From SHVZ01 sp041906305 (lineage in GTDB: Bacteria; Pseudomonadota; Alphaproteobacteria; SHVZ01): a stretch of 64,000 bases of DNA. The stretch's first letter is position 1, and each line of letters begins with the position of its first letter. Of the stretch, positions 44,509 to 52,855 are shown piece after piece. The stretch covers positions 777,582 to 841,581 of the forward strand of contig JAYRJL010000002.1 of the NCBI GenBank assembly GCA_041906305.1, in the 5' to 3' direction. A model generated the notes under the pieces. It worked only from the letters and a program-made list of their open reading frames with translations. It was not told the DNA's origin and searched no databases. The position numbers and the translations under genes are program-made.

Positions 44509-46413
44509 TCAGGATCGGCGGTGGGCCTCTATAACAGATTGATTTCCCGAAGCCAAACACCAGTCGCGCCACAGTTGCCGGTAGGCTGCGACCAGCGATC
44601 GGGCATGGGCCGCGGGATCAAAAAGCGGCGAATCGGTCAGGCACCGGCGCAGCTCGCGACGGAGAGCGGTCCGGCGCTCGACATCGGCTGCCAGCCCCGC
44701 AGCTATCGCCTCATAGCCGTCGGGATCCGCCGCGGCGAGATCGACGAGTCCGACGTGATGGAGGAAGCTTGTCCCCATCCTCCCGAGGAAGCGCCGGCCT
44801 TCGAGCGCAACCACCGGGACACCCATCCAGAGCGCCTCGAAGGTCGTGGTGCAGCCGTTGAAGGGGAACGGATCAAGGGCGACGTCGACCTCGTTGAGGA
44901 GAGCCAGCTGGGCCATGCGCGGCAGGCGCCCCGACCGAAGTTCCAGCCGGTCCGCCGGGATCCCCTCGGCCTCGAACCGAGCGCGTACGAGCCCGCTCGT
45001 CTCCGGACCGGCGAAGCGGTTGAGATACTTCATCACCAGCCGCGATGCCGGCACCGCCTTCAGGATCCGGGCCCACAAGGCGACGACCGCCGGCGTCATC
45101 TTCGCGGGATTGTTGAATGAGCCGAAGGTGACACGGCCGGAGACCGCCGACGGCGGGCGGGCAAGCAGCGGCGGAGACGGCGACGGCGCGGCGAAGTTGT
45201 GCAGGCAGGGCAGACGGATCAACCGCTCGGCGAATCGCTCGGTCGTCGCCCCCGGGGGATGGAAGCGTGAGTCGGTGAGCCAAGCATCGACGGCCGACAT
45301 CCCGGTGGTGGCGAGATCGTAGAGCGAAACCTGCACCGGAGCCGGCTTCAACGCCGCGACCAGCGGGCGGTTGTCGGCGGTGTGCGGCGCGACCAGGACG
45401 AGGACGTCGATTTCATCGGCACGGATCCTGTCGGCGATCCGACGCTCGTCGTCCCCGGCGACGAGTCGCCACCGGTCGGCGAGCTGTCGGAAGCGCTCGG
45501 TCGCAGCGTCGCTCGCCCGCTGCAGCCCATAGAGCGTCAGCTCGACCTCGGAGCGGTCATGGCGCGCGAGGGACTCGATCAAGCTGTGCGCGACCGGATG
45601 ATCGCGGAAATCGGCCGACAGATAGCCGACCCGGATCCGCCTGTCCGGATCGCGATCGTTCGCGTGCGGGCGCGCTTCGGCATAGAGCGGCTTCGCGTGC
45701 CGCGTCTCCCACTCGCGGAAGGCGCGATAGAGACTCTCGTCGTCGATGCCCTCGGCATAGGTCATCGTGAACAGCAGGTTGGACCCGATCGCGGATTGGG
45801 AGGGGTCGGCAGCCAGACCACGCCTGAACAGCGCGACGGCCTGTACCGCGTCGCCGGCGGACTGATTCAGTACCGCCAGGTTCGACCAGGCGCCGGGATG
45901 TCCGGGCTCGAGGGCCAAGGCGGAAGAGAGCATGCGACGCGCCTCCGCGAGCCGCCCCTCCGCAAGCAGCGCTGGAGCGACGTTGTTGAGCGCGTCGGTG
46001 TACTCGGGGCGCATCGACAGGGCGCGAAGGTGCGCCACGACAGCGCGGTCGTTGCGACCCCGCGCGGTCTCGGCGTTGCCGAGATTGTAGGCGGCTTCGG
46101 CGAAGCCAGGTCTCAGCACCAGCGCCCGCCGCAGGGCGGCCGAGGCGGACGCCGGCGAGCCTACGGCCTTCAGCGCACCGGCGATCGCGATGTGCAGCTC
46201 GGCATCCTCGGGACGATCGACGGCGAGTGCGGTGCCGGCCAATGCGTCCCCCGCCCGGCCCTGCTGCGCGGCGAGTAGCCCGAGCATCCGGCGTGCATCC
46301 GGATCATGCGGCACGATCGAGAGGACCTGGCGGTATCCGGCCTCGGCCTCGGCCAGTCGCCCGGCACGATGGGCCTCGGCCGCTTCGGCGAAGCGCGCGG
46401 CCGCATCATTCAT
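44509..46413 (-). CDS. TPR-GT41 (SPINDLY/OGT-like) glycosyltransferase
   Basis: 634 residues. About five or six TPR units to residue ~205, then GT41: GYLSADFRDHPVAHS (His272), APHTADNR, FNNPAKMTPA and FPFNGCTTTFEALWMG, tail YRQLWRDWC followed by an extra ~14 residues (ASGNQSVIEAHRRS) not seen in the paralogs. The ATG at 46413 overlaps the stop of the GT4-like gene (ATGA). The same frame stays open for another 480 codons upstream, but that is the wrong frame of the neighbouring genes and not coding. Confidence 0.88.
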   Translation of the reverse strand: MNDAAARFAEAAEAHRAGRLAEAEAGYRQVLSIVPHDPDARRMLGLLAAQQGRAGDALAGTALAVDRPEDAELHIAIAGALKAVGSPASASAALRRALVLRPGFAEAAYNLGNAETARGRNDRAVVAHLRALSMRPEYTDALNNVAPALLAEGRLAEARRMLSSALALEPGHPGAWSNLAVLNQSAGDAVQAVALFRRGLAADPSQSAIGSNLLFTMTYAEGIDDESLYRAFREWETRHAKPLYAEARPHANDRDPDRRIRVGYLSADFRDHPVAHSLIESLARHDRSEVELTLYGLQRASDAATERFRQLADRWRLVAGDDERRIADRIRADEIDVLVLVAPHTADNRPLVAALKPAPVQVSLYDLATTGMSAVDAWLTDSRFHPPGATTERFAERLIRLPCLHNFAAPSPSPPLLARPPSAVSGRVTFGSFNNPAKMTPAVVALWARILKAVPASRLVMKYLNRFAGPETSGLVRARFEAEGIPADRLELRSGRLPRMAQLALLNEVDVALDPFPFNGCTTTFEALWMGVPVVALEGRRFLGRMGTSFLHHVGLVDLAAADPDGYEAIAAGLAADVERRTALRRELRRCLTDSPLFDPAAHARSLVAAYRQLWRDWCLASGNQSVIEAHRRS

Positions 46414-47603
46414 CGCCGCGCGCGGTCCAGAAGGAAGGAGACGAAGCGGTCCATGCCGTCGCGGGCCTGCCACGCCTTGCCGGCCTCGAGCGCGCCGTCG
46501 GCGAAGCGGGGATAGTCGCGGGCGAGCGTAAGCACGGCTTCGGCGAAGTGAACCGCATCCATGCCGCCGGCGACGACTCCGGCGTGAGGGTGCGGACCAA
46601 GCTGAGCCGCCATCATCGTTCCGGGCGGCACGATCGCAGGCTTGCCGAGATACATCGCCTCCTCGAACACCGCCGACGTCCCCGCCTTGTACACCGGCGA
46701 TTGATACGGGAGCAGAACGGCGTCGGCGTCCTCGATCAGGCGGTAGTAGTCGTCCTCGCCGATGAACCCGGTGATGGTCTTGGTGTCGTAGCGCGCGCGG
46801 GCGAACTTCTGGAACTCGGCGACGCGGTCGCTGTCCGATTGCCAGCCGTTGAGCTGGATCGCGAACTCGACGTCGCGCCGCGCCTCGCCCACGGCGCGGA
46901 TGATGTCCGCGAGCAGATGGAAGCCCTTCCGCATCGTCGCTTCGCCGCAGAACAGTATGCGGCGCTTGGGCCGCGCCGGACGCTTCGTCGGAGGGTTCCC
47001 TCGCCGCCAGACCGACGCGGGATTGGGATAGGGCATCACCTCGACCGGCGCCTCGGCCAGGGCGCCGAACTCGCGCGCCTGCATGTCGGAGAGCGTCAGC
47101 AGTATCACCTGGGACAGATGCGGACGCAGGCGGTTGAAGGCGTGGCGGTAGAAGACGGCATCCCAGGAAAGGTTCCCGTCGGTGAAGCCCGAGACATGCG
47201 GCAGCACCAGGGCCAGGCGCGACGACGCGGGCAAGCTGCCGGAAGCGAGCCACTTGGCCAGGCCCAGCAGCATCCGGTTGGTGGTGGTATGGACGATCAC
47301 CAGCGAGTCCGACAGATCGACCGCGCCGGAAAGGATCCCGAGCTCGGTGAAGGCGTGCTCGTTGAGGTCGAGATAGTCCTCGAAATCCCGGATGTACGGA
47401 TCCTCCGAACTCCGCCGATAGGGATGAAAGTGGAAGCATGGCTCCGCACCGAGGCGTTCGGCGAGATCCGGCGTCACGGCCTGGTTCACGAAAAGCCGGT
47501 AGGGAACACCGAGGCGCCTGAGCTCGCCGACCAGGCCGAGGTCGAGATTGTAGTGATGACCGATCGCGGACTGCAGGCCGGGATCGAGGAGGACGACGTT
47601 CAT
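46410..47603 (-). CDS. GT4-like glycosyltransferase (no TPR)
   Basis: 397 residues of a GT-B retaining glycosyltransferase. The N-terminal domain starts MNVVLLDPGLQSAIGHHYN; the C-terminal donor domain has RRILFCGEATMRKGF and AGTSAVFEEAMYLGKPAIVPPG, the GT4-style acidic/Pro region. It probably elongates a glycan by adding a sugar onto the residue placed by a GT41 enzyme; that is inferred from its position between two GT41 genes. It starts nine bases after the upstream gene and overlaps the downstream one. Confidence 0.8.
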   Translation of the reverse strand: MNVVLLDPGLQSAIGHHYNLDLGLVGELRRLGVPYRLFVNQAVTPDLAERLGAEPCFHFHPYRRSSEDPYIRDFEDYLDLNEHAFTELGILSGAVDLSDSLVIVHTTTNRMLLGLAKWLASGSLPASSRLALVLPHVSGFTDGNLSWDAVFYRHAFNRLRPHLSQVILLTLSDMQAREFGALAEAPVEVMPYPNPASVWRRGNPPTKRPARPKRRILFCGEATMRKGFHLLADIIRAVGEARRDVEFAIQLNGWQSDSDRVAEFQKFARARYDTKTITGFIGEDDYYRLIEDADAVLLPYQSPVYKAGTSAVFEEAMYLGKPAIVPPGTMMAAQLGPHPHAGVVAGGMDAVHFAEAVLTLARDYPRFADGALEAGKAWQARDGMDRFVSFLLDRARR

Positions 47604-47612
47604 GGCCCGACG

Positions 47613-49793
47613 CTACGCGCTCGCGACCGCGCTTTCGAGGAAATCCTCGATCGCGGCGATCGACGCGGTGCTGTCGAAAAGAATGGACGATCTTTCGGCG
47701 ATCGCCAGCGACAGCCGCCGGCGCTCGTCGGGATCGTTGGCGATGCGGAGGGCGAGCGCCGCGTAGTGATCGAAATCGCGGGCGACCGGATCGGCAATTC
47801 CCATCAAGTCGTAGAATCCCGCGGTGTGCCGCGCGCGCATGAAGTGCCCCGGCCACGTCACGATTGGCGCCCCCATGCCGAAGGCTTCCAGGCTCGAGTG
47901 ACCGCCGCTGTAGTGGATCGGATCGAGGACCACGTCAGCAAGGGCGAGCAGGGAGAGATAGTCCTCACCGCCGAGATGGGGCAGCACGACGACGCGCCTC
48001 GGATCAATACCCGAGATCCGGAATCGGTCGAGGACCTGTCGCGCCCAGTTCGGATGACGGCCGTGGATCAGGACCAGATGCCCGTTCGGATCCTCGGCCA
48101 AAATCCGTGCCAGCACGGGATCGCCGTCGGGATGCAGCTTGAAGAGGCTCTGTGGACACACATAAAGGCGGCCCTCGGGAAGGCCGAGTTGCGTCCGATC
48201 CTTCTTCTTTATGGGTCGCGAGGGCCTGGAGACGTGCACGGTCGGGCCGGGAAGCGCGGCGAGCCGCTCGACATAGTGCGCCTCGCCTCCTGCGGGCTCC
48301 ATGCACTTGGCCGAGAGCATCCAGTCTACGGTGCCGAGGCCGGTCGTGTCGGGGTGCCCCCATGTCACGACCTGCACCAGCGCCAGGCGCGCATAGGCGA
48401 GGAAGTAGGTCATCGGCTCCATACCGATGTCCGGGTAGTAGAGAATGTCGAGTCGGAGATCGGCGATCGCGCGGCGCGCCTCGGCAAGGCGCTGCGGCAA
48501 GCGGAGCACGCGATCGGCCGAACGCTCCAGCGCGGTGGCGAGAGCGTCGTTTCCGTGGTCAGGTGCGATCAGCGTCACATGGAAACGGCGGCGATCGAGG
48601 TTCTCGATCAGCCCGCGATTGAGCCGACCGATCGTGTGTGTGCGAAGCAGCGTCGAGGCGAAGCCGACGGCGATGCGACCGCCGACGCGCGCGGATCGAC
48701 GGGCCAGATCTTCCGAGAGCGACGGGCAGGCCCGCCGATAGAAGCGCGCGATCGTCTCCTGCAGCAGCTTGTCGTCCCGGCCATGATAGGCGAGATAGAA
48801 ATTTCCGTGTCCGATCTCGGCAACGGGATCGGCAAGGCGGACGCCATCGCAGGCGGCCAAATCGTCGACGAGACGCCGCCGCGCCGCCTCGATCGCCGCG
48901 TCCGATTCAGGAATGATCGGCAGCAGCATCGCCCGCTTGACCTTGAGGGCGTCCGGTCCGCCCGAAGCGATCAGCCTCTCGTAGAGCGCGCGGGCCCCTT
49001 CGGTGTTCCCCTGCTCTCGGCGCACCCCGGCCAGGTTCGCCGACGCTTCGGGAATGCGCTCTGCCGCCCCCGTGAACGCCGTCGCCGCTTCGTCGATCCT
49101 TCCCAGCTGGAAGAGCGCATTGCCGCGATGAAAGGCGGCCGCCGGATGGCCGGGAGCGCGCTCGAGCAATGTCAGTGCATCGCGCGGACGACCGGCGGCA
49201 AGCGTGGCGGCGCCGGCGGCGACGAGCGCTTCCGGTAGATCCGGCGTGAGCGCCAGCGCACGCCGATGGCTGCCGGCGATGACCCAAGCCTGTGCCAGGG
49301 CGGGGTCGAGCGCCAGCGCGCGGCGCAGTGGTGTCCCGCCGGCTTCCGGACCGAGCGCTAGCGTCAGAGCGAAGTGCAGCTCGGGAACGTCCCGATCAAT
49401 CGCGATCGCCCGGCGATGCGCGCGGACAGAAGCCGGCGGCTCGGAGAGCTCTGCGAGCAACGCGCCGAGATTGCCCCACCCGTCAGCGAGTCCCGGCTCG
49501 ACGGCGAGCGCGCGGCGATAGCCTGTCCGCGCTGCCGGCCGATGGCCGAGACGGCGCCGTGCATTCGCGAGGTTGTTGTTCAGGATCGGGTCGTCGGGCC
49601 GCTGGCGCAGGGCGCGGCCGATCAGGTCGAGCGCACGCCCGGCATCCCCGCGTTCGAGCGAAATGAGACCGAGATAGTGAAGCGCATCGACATGCGTCGC
49701 ATCACGATCGAGGACCCGGCGATAGCGCGCCTCCGCCTCGGCCAGTCGGCCGGCACGATGCAGCTCCAGAGCTTCGCCGAAGAGATCGCTCAT
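47613..49793 (-). CDS. Divergent TPR-GT41-like glycosyltransferase
   Basis: 726 residues. The N-terminal ~290 are TPR units of irregular length, one only ~20 residues. The catalytic part differs from all other copies: VGFASTLLRTHTIGR, WGHPDTTGLGTVDWML, CPQSLFKLHPDGDP in place of the FNNPAK motif (Lys kept), and a donor loop DPIHYSGGHSSLEAFGMGAP. There is no WRxWC tail. It resembles the less-studied OGT-like branch with CPQSLFKLHP motifs. The ATG at 49793 overlaps the previous stop as ATGA; nine bases separate its end from the GT4-like gene, so the two may act together. Confidence 0.82.
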   Translation of the reverse strand: MSDLFGEALELHRAGRLAEAEARYRRVLDRDATHVDALHYLGLISLERGDAGRALDLIGRALRQRPDDPILNNNLANARRRLGHRPAARTGYRRALAVEPGLADGWGNLGALLAELSEPPASVRAHRRAIAIDRDVPELHFALTLALGPEAGGTPLRRALALDPALAQAWVIAGSHRRALALTPDLPEALVAAGAATLAAGRPRDALTLLERAPGHPAAAFHRGNALFQLGRIDEAATAFTGAAERIPEASANLAGVRREQGNTEGARALYERLIASGGPDALKVKRAMLLPIIPESDAAIEAARRRLVDDLAACDGVRLADPVAEIGHGNFYLAYHGRDDKLLQETIARFYRRACPSLSEDLARRSARVGGRIAVGFASTLLRTHTIGRLNRGLIENLDRRRFHVTLIAPDHGNDALATALERSADRVLRLPQRLAEARRAIADLRLDILYYPDIGMEPMTYFLAYARLALVQVVTWGHPDTTGLGTVDWMLSAKCMEPAGGEAHYVERLAALPGPTVHVSRPSRPIKKKDRTQLGLPEGRLYVCPQSLFKLHPDGDPVLARILAEDPNGHLVLIHGRHPNWARQVLDRFRISGIDPRRVVVLPHLGGEDYLSLLALADVVLDPIHYSGGHSSLEAFGMGAPIVTWPGHFMRARHTAGFYDLMGIADPVARDFDHYAALALRIANDPDERRRLSLAIAERSSILFDSTASIAAIEDFLESAVASA

Positions 49794-51733
49794 CCTTCGG
49801 CACACCAGCTTCGCCACATCCGTCGATAGGCGGCTTCGATGGAGCGCGCGTAGCTGCTCGCGTCGCAGATCGCCGACTGGGCGAAGCGCGGCCCGAGCGC
49901 TCCGCGCAGGGCCGCGAGCCGCTCGGGATCGCGCGCCAGCGATATGGCCGTCGCGACATACGCTTCGTCGCTCTCGGCGACGAGGTCACCGAGGCCGACG
50001 GCATTCAGCAGAGTCGCGCCATAGCGCCCGAGCAGCCGGTCGCCGGCGCGGGTCACGACGGGAACGCCGAGCGAAAGCGCCTCACAGGTGGTGATGACGC
50101 CGGCATAGGGCGTCGGGTCGAGCGCGATGTCGATGTCGCCGTAGATCGAGAGATGGTGGCTTCCGTCCGCGATCCAGGCGAGCGCGTCGACGCGCGCCGG
50201 ATCGAGTCCCGCCTTCTGCGCCCGGCGCAGGAAAGCATCCCTCGCCAGCGGATCGGCGAAGGCCATGCCCTTGAGCACAAGCCGCGCATCCGGCAATGCC
50301 GCGAGGATGCGGCCCCAGAGCGCGAGGCTGCGATCGGAGAGCTTGGCCGGCTGGTTGAAGCTGCCGAAGATCGGCGGCCCGCCACGCGCCAGCGATCCCG
50401 GCCCGATCTCGGGCATCGAGCGGAGCGGCCAGTAGCAGAAGGCGAGTGGCAGTTGGACCACGGTCTCGCTGAACCAGCTCTCCGTGTCCGGCGGCGTGAG
50501 CCACGCATCGCCCACCATCCACTTCACGGCGTCGAGCCCGAAACTTCCCATGGGCAGCAGGTTGACCTGGACCGGCGCCGGCCTGCGCGCCAGAGCCAGG
50601 AGCCGCGAGCCCGGCGGATATCCGTACATGTCGGAGACCACGTCGATGCGATCCTCGCGAATGCGCGCGGCGAACGACGCGTCGTCGAGACCGGCGCAGT
50701 CCCGCCAGCCGTCTGCCAGCTCGCGGAACCGCCGCGTCACGTTGTCGGCGCGGGCGGTCGGGACGTCGGAATAGCAGAAGATCTCGACCGCTTCGCGGTC
50801 GTGGCCCTCGATCAGCGGCAGCAGTGTCACCGCGGCGGTGTGCGAGCGAAATCCTTCGACCCCGACGTAGCCGACGCGCAGGCGCCGCTCGGGATCGCGG
50901 TCGGTCGAAGCCGGCGCTCCGCCGAGCGGCCGGGCGAAGCGTGCATCCCAGATGCGCTGCTCGGCGAGAAGTGCCTCGGCGCCGAACTCCGGCAGGCAGT
51001 TGAGCGTCAGGATCAGGCTCGCGTGGACGTCGGCGCGATCGGGATCGAGAGCCAGCGCTCTCCGATAGGCGTCCGCCGCGGCAGGGGCATCGCCGGCGAG
51101 ATGAAGGGTCCACCCGAGCGCCTCATGGGCGACGGCATTGCCCGGCGCCGCCGCAACCGAACGGCCGAACGCCGCTATGGCCCTCATCAGCGCACCCTGC
51201 GTGCGGACGACGAGGCCATAGTTCTGCCAAAGCCCGGTTCCGTCCGGCTGGACCGCCAGCGCCCGCCTGAGAAGACGTACGGCCGCCGCCCCGTCGCCCT
51301 GATGGTGGAGATGGGTAGCGCGATTGTTGAGGGCGTCGACCGCTTGTGGATCGACGGCCAGCGCCCTAGCGAACCCGATGGCCGCCCCCGAAAACCCCAA
51401 TGCGAGCCAGACGTCGGAAGCCGCCGGCATCAGGGCGAGGCTCCGCCTCAAGGCTGCGACGGCGCCTTCCGAATCTCCGCGGCGGCGAAGGGCCCGTCCG
51501 AGATTGGCATGGGCGATCGCATTGTCGGGAACGGCCGCGACGGCCTGGACAAGGAAGGCGGTGGCCAGATCGATCTCGCCCGCTTCGAGCTCGAGCGCGC
51601 CGAGCAGGTGTAGCGCGTCGGGCTGGGCTCGGTCGAAGGCGAGGACACGGCGATAGATTCTGCGCGCCTCTGGCCAACGGCCGGCGCGATGATGCACGAG
51701 CCCTTCTGCCAGCACCTCGGCGACCGTCGGCAT
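49790..51733 (-). CDS. TPR-GT41 glycosyltransferase, first gene of large operon
   Basis: 647 residues. About seven TPR units (one ~26 residues) to residue ~255, then GT41 with GYVGVEGFRSHTAAV, GYPPGSR, SFNQPAKLSD and PYAGVITTCEALSLG. It therefore belongs with the PYGGV-type enzymes at 704-4710, not with its operon partners. The tail YRRMWRSWC is present. The ATG at 51733 opens the operon; the 82-base gap before the divergent SDR gene must hold promoters for both directions. Confidence 0.87.
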   Translation of the reverse strand: MPTVAEVLAEGLVHHRAGRWPEARRIYRRVLAFDRAQPDALHLLGALELEAGEIDLATAFLVQAVAAVPDNAIAHANLGRALRRRGDSEGAVAALRRSLALMPAASDVWLALGFSGAAIGFARALAVDPQAVDALNNRATHLHHQGDGAAAVRLLRRALAVQPDGTGLWQNYGLVVRTQGALMRAIAAFGRSVAAAPGNAVAHEALGWTLHLAGDAPAAADAYRRALALDPDRADVHASLILTLNCLPEFGAEALLAEQRIWDARFARPLGGAPASTDRDPERRLRVGYVGVEGFRSHTAAVTLLPLIEGHDREAVEIFCYSDVPTARADNVTRRFRELADGWRDCAGLDDASFAARIREDRIDVVSDMYGYPPGSRLLALARRPAPVQVNLLPMGSFGLDAVKWMVGDAWLTPPDTESWFSETVVQLPLAFCYWPLRSMPEIGPGSLARGGPPIFGSFNQPAKLSDRSLALWGRILAALPDARLVLKGMAFADPLARDAFLRRAQKAGLDPARVDALAWIADGSHHLSIYGDIDIALDPTPYAGVITTCEALSLGVPVVTRAGDRLLGRYGATLLNAVGLGDLVAESDEAYVATAISLARDPERLAALRGALGPRFAQSAICDASSYARSIEAAYRRMWRSWCAEG

Positions 51734-51815
51734 AGTGCGGTTTAGCCCGAGTCGGCTTGCCAACGCAAAGCAGCGGTCGTGACACCGACGGGAGGTTGGC
51801 CTTAGCCTGCCGACG

Positions 51816-52790
51816 ATGGACCGACCGCATCCCTTCTCCGGGCGCCTCTACGAAGGACGCCGAATCCTGGTTACCGGCGCCGCCGGCCTCTACGGCCGCG
51901 CCCTCGTCCCGAAGCTCCTGGCGCTGGGCGCTCGGGTACGAACCACGTCGCGCACGCAGCCCGCGCCGGCGCTCGGGCCGACCGAGCACCTTCTCGGCGA
52001 TCTGACCGACCGTTGCTTCGCCGAGGCGGCGGTGGACGGGGTCGATGCCCTCTTCCATCTGGCCGGCCGGCGCGGCTCGATCGGCCTGCAGACCAAGAAG
52101 GCGGCGACGATGCTGGGCGAGAATGCCCTCATCTGTCTCAACACCCTGTCTGCCGCCCAGCGAGCCGGGGTCAAGGCAGTGGTCTACGTTTCGACCGTCA
52201 CGGTCTATCCGCCCATGGCGGTCTACCGCGAGGATCTCGCCTGGTCTGCCAATCCGCATCCGGGCGATCAGTACGCCGCCTGGGCCAAGCGCATCGCCGA
52301 GAAGTTCGTGGAAGCCCTGGCGATCGAGCACGGGTTTGCCGACGTCGCCATCGTCAGGCCGGTCAACACCTTCGGCCCGTTCGACGACTTCGATCCGGTC
52401 ACGGCGCTGGTCGTCCCAGCGCTGATCGGCCGGGCCGAACGAGGGGAAAGCCCCTTCGTTGTCTGGGGGGATGGATCCGCCGTCCGGGACTTTCTGTATG
52501 TGGATGACGCGGTGCGAGGGCTGCTGCTCGCCTATGAGCGCGGCCTTGGCAAGGGGCCGATCAATCTCGGCAGCGGCACCGGCCACTCCATCCGCGCCCT
52601 CGCGGAGGCCGTGCTGGCGGCGACCGGTCACCCCGGCACGATCGCCTGGGACACCTCGAAGCCCGCCGGCGAGCCGTCGAAGGTCGCCGACATCACCCGC
52701 GCCAGGGAGATCCTCGGCTTCGAACCACAGGTGCCGCTTGCGGAAGCCATCGCCCGGACGGTGGCGTGGTACCGGTCGCGGACACCGTAA
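51816..52790 (+). CDS. NAD-dependent epimerase/dehydratase (extended SDR) with shifted active-site Tyr
   Basis: 324 residues. Rossmann motif GAAGLYG near residue 21, then VYVSTVTVYPP and GDQYAAWAKRIAEK. In this segment Tyr and Lys are separated by four residues, not three, so the standard YxxxK pair is not formed. RDFLYVDDAVRGLLLAYE and a PINLGSGTG segment are normal for sugar-nucleotide SDRs. It could be a sugar epimerase, a reductase, or an SDR with altered chemistry. The radical SAM gene begins 65 bases after its stop. Confidence 0.8.
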   Translation: MDRPHPFSGRLYEGRRILVTGAAGLYGRALVPKLLALGARVRTTSRTQPAPALGPTEHLLGDLTDRCFAEAAVDGVDALFHLAGRRGSIGLQTKKAATMLGENALICLNTLSAAQRAGVKAVVYVSTVTVYPPMAVYREDLAWSANPHPGDQYAAWAKRIAEKFVEALAIEHGFADVAIVRPVNTFGPFDDFDPVTALVVPALIGRAERGESPFVVWGDGSAVRDFLYVDDAVRGLLLAYERGLGKGPINLGSGTGHSIRALAEAVLAATGHPGTIAWDTSKPAGEPSKVADITRAREILGFEPQVPLAEAIARTVAWYRSRTP

Positions 52791-52855
52791 CCGAAGCTGG
52801 CCCGGACCTTGCGTATCTGATATCCAGAAATCGGTCGGTTCAGCCGGAAGAGGCA

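Noticed and set aside
46414..47856. Upstream in-frame extension of the 44509-46413 gene to a 1115-residue protein
   Set aside because: The extension is out-of-frame Arg-rich translation of the GT4-like gene and part of the next one; the ATGA overlap at 46413 gives a clear start.
46227..49238. 1003-codon open frame antisense to three operon genes
   Set aside because: It spans several well-supported minus-strand genes and has no domain; the long opening comes from low stop-codon density in GC-rich DNA.
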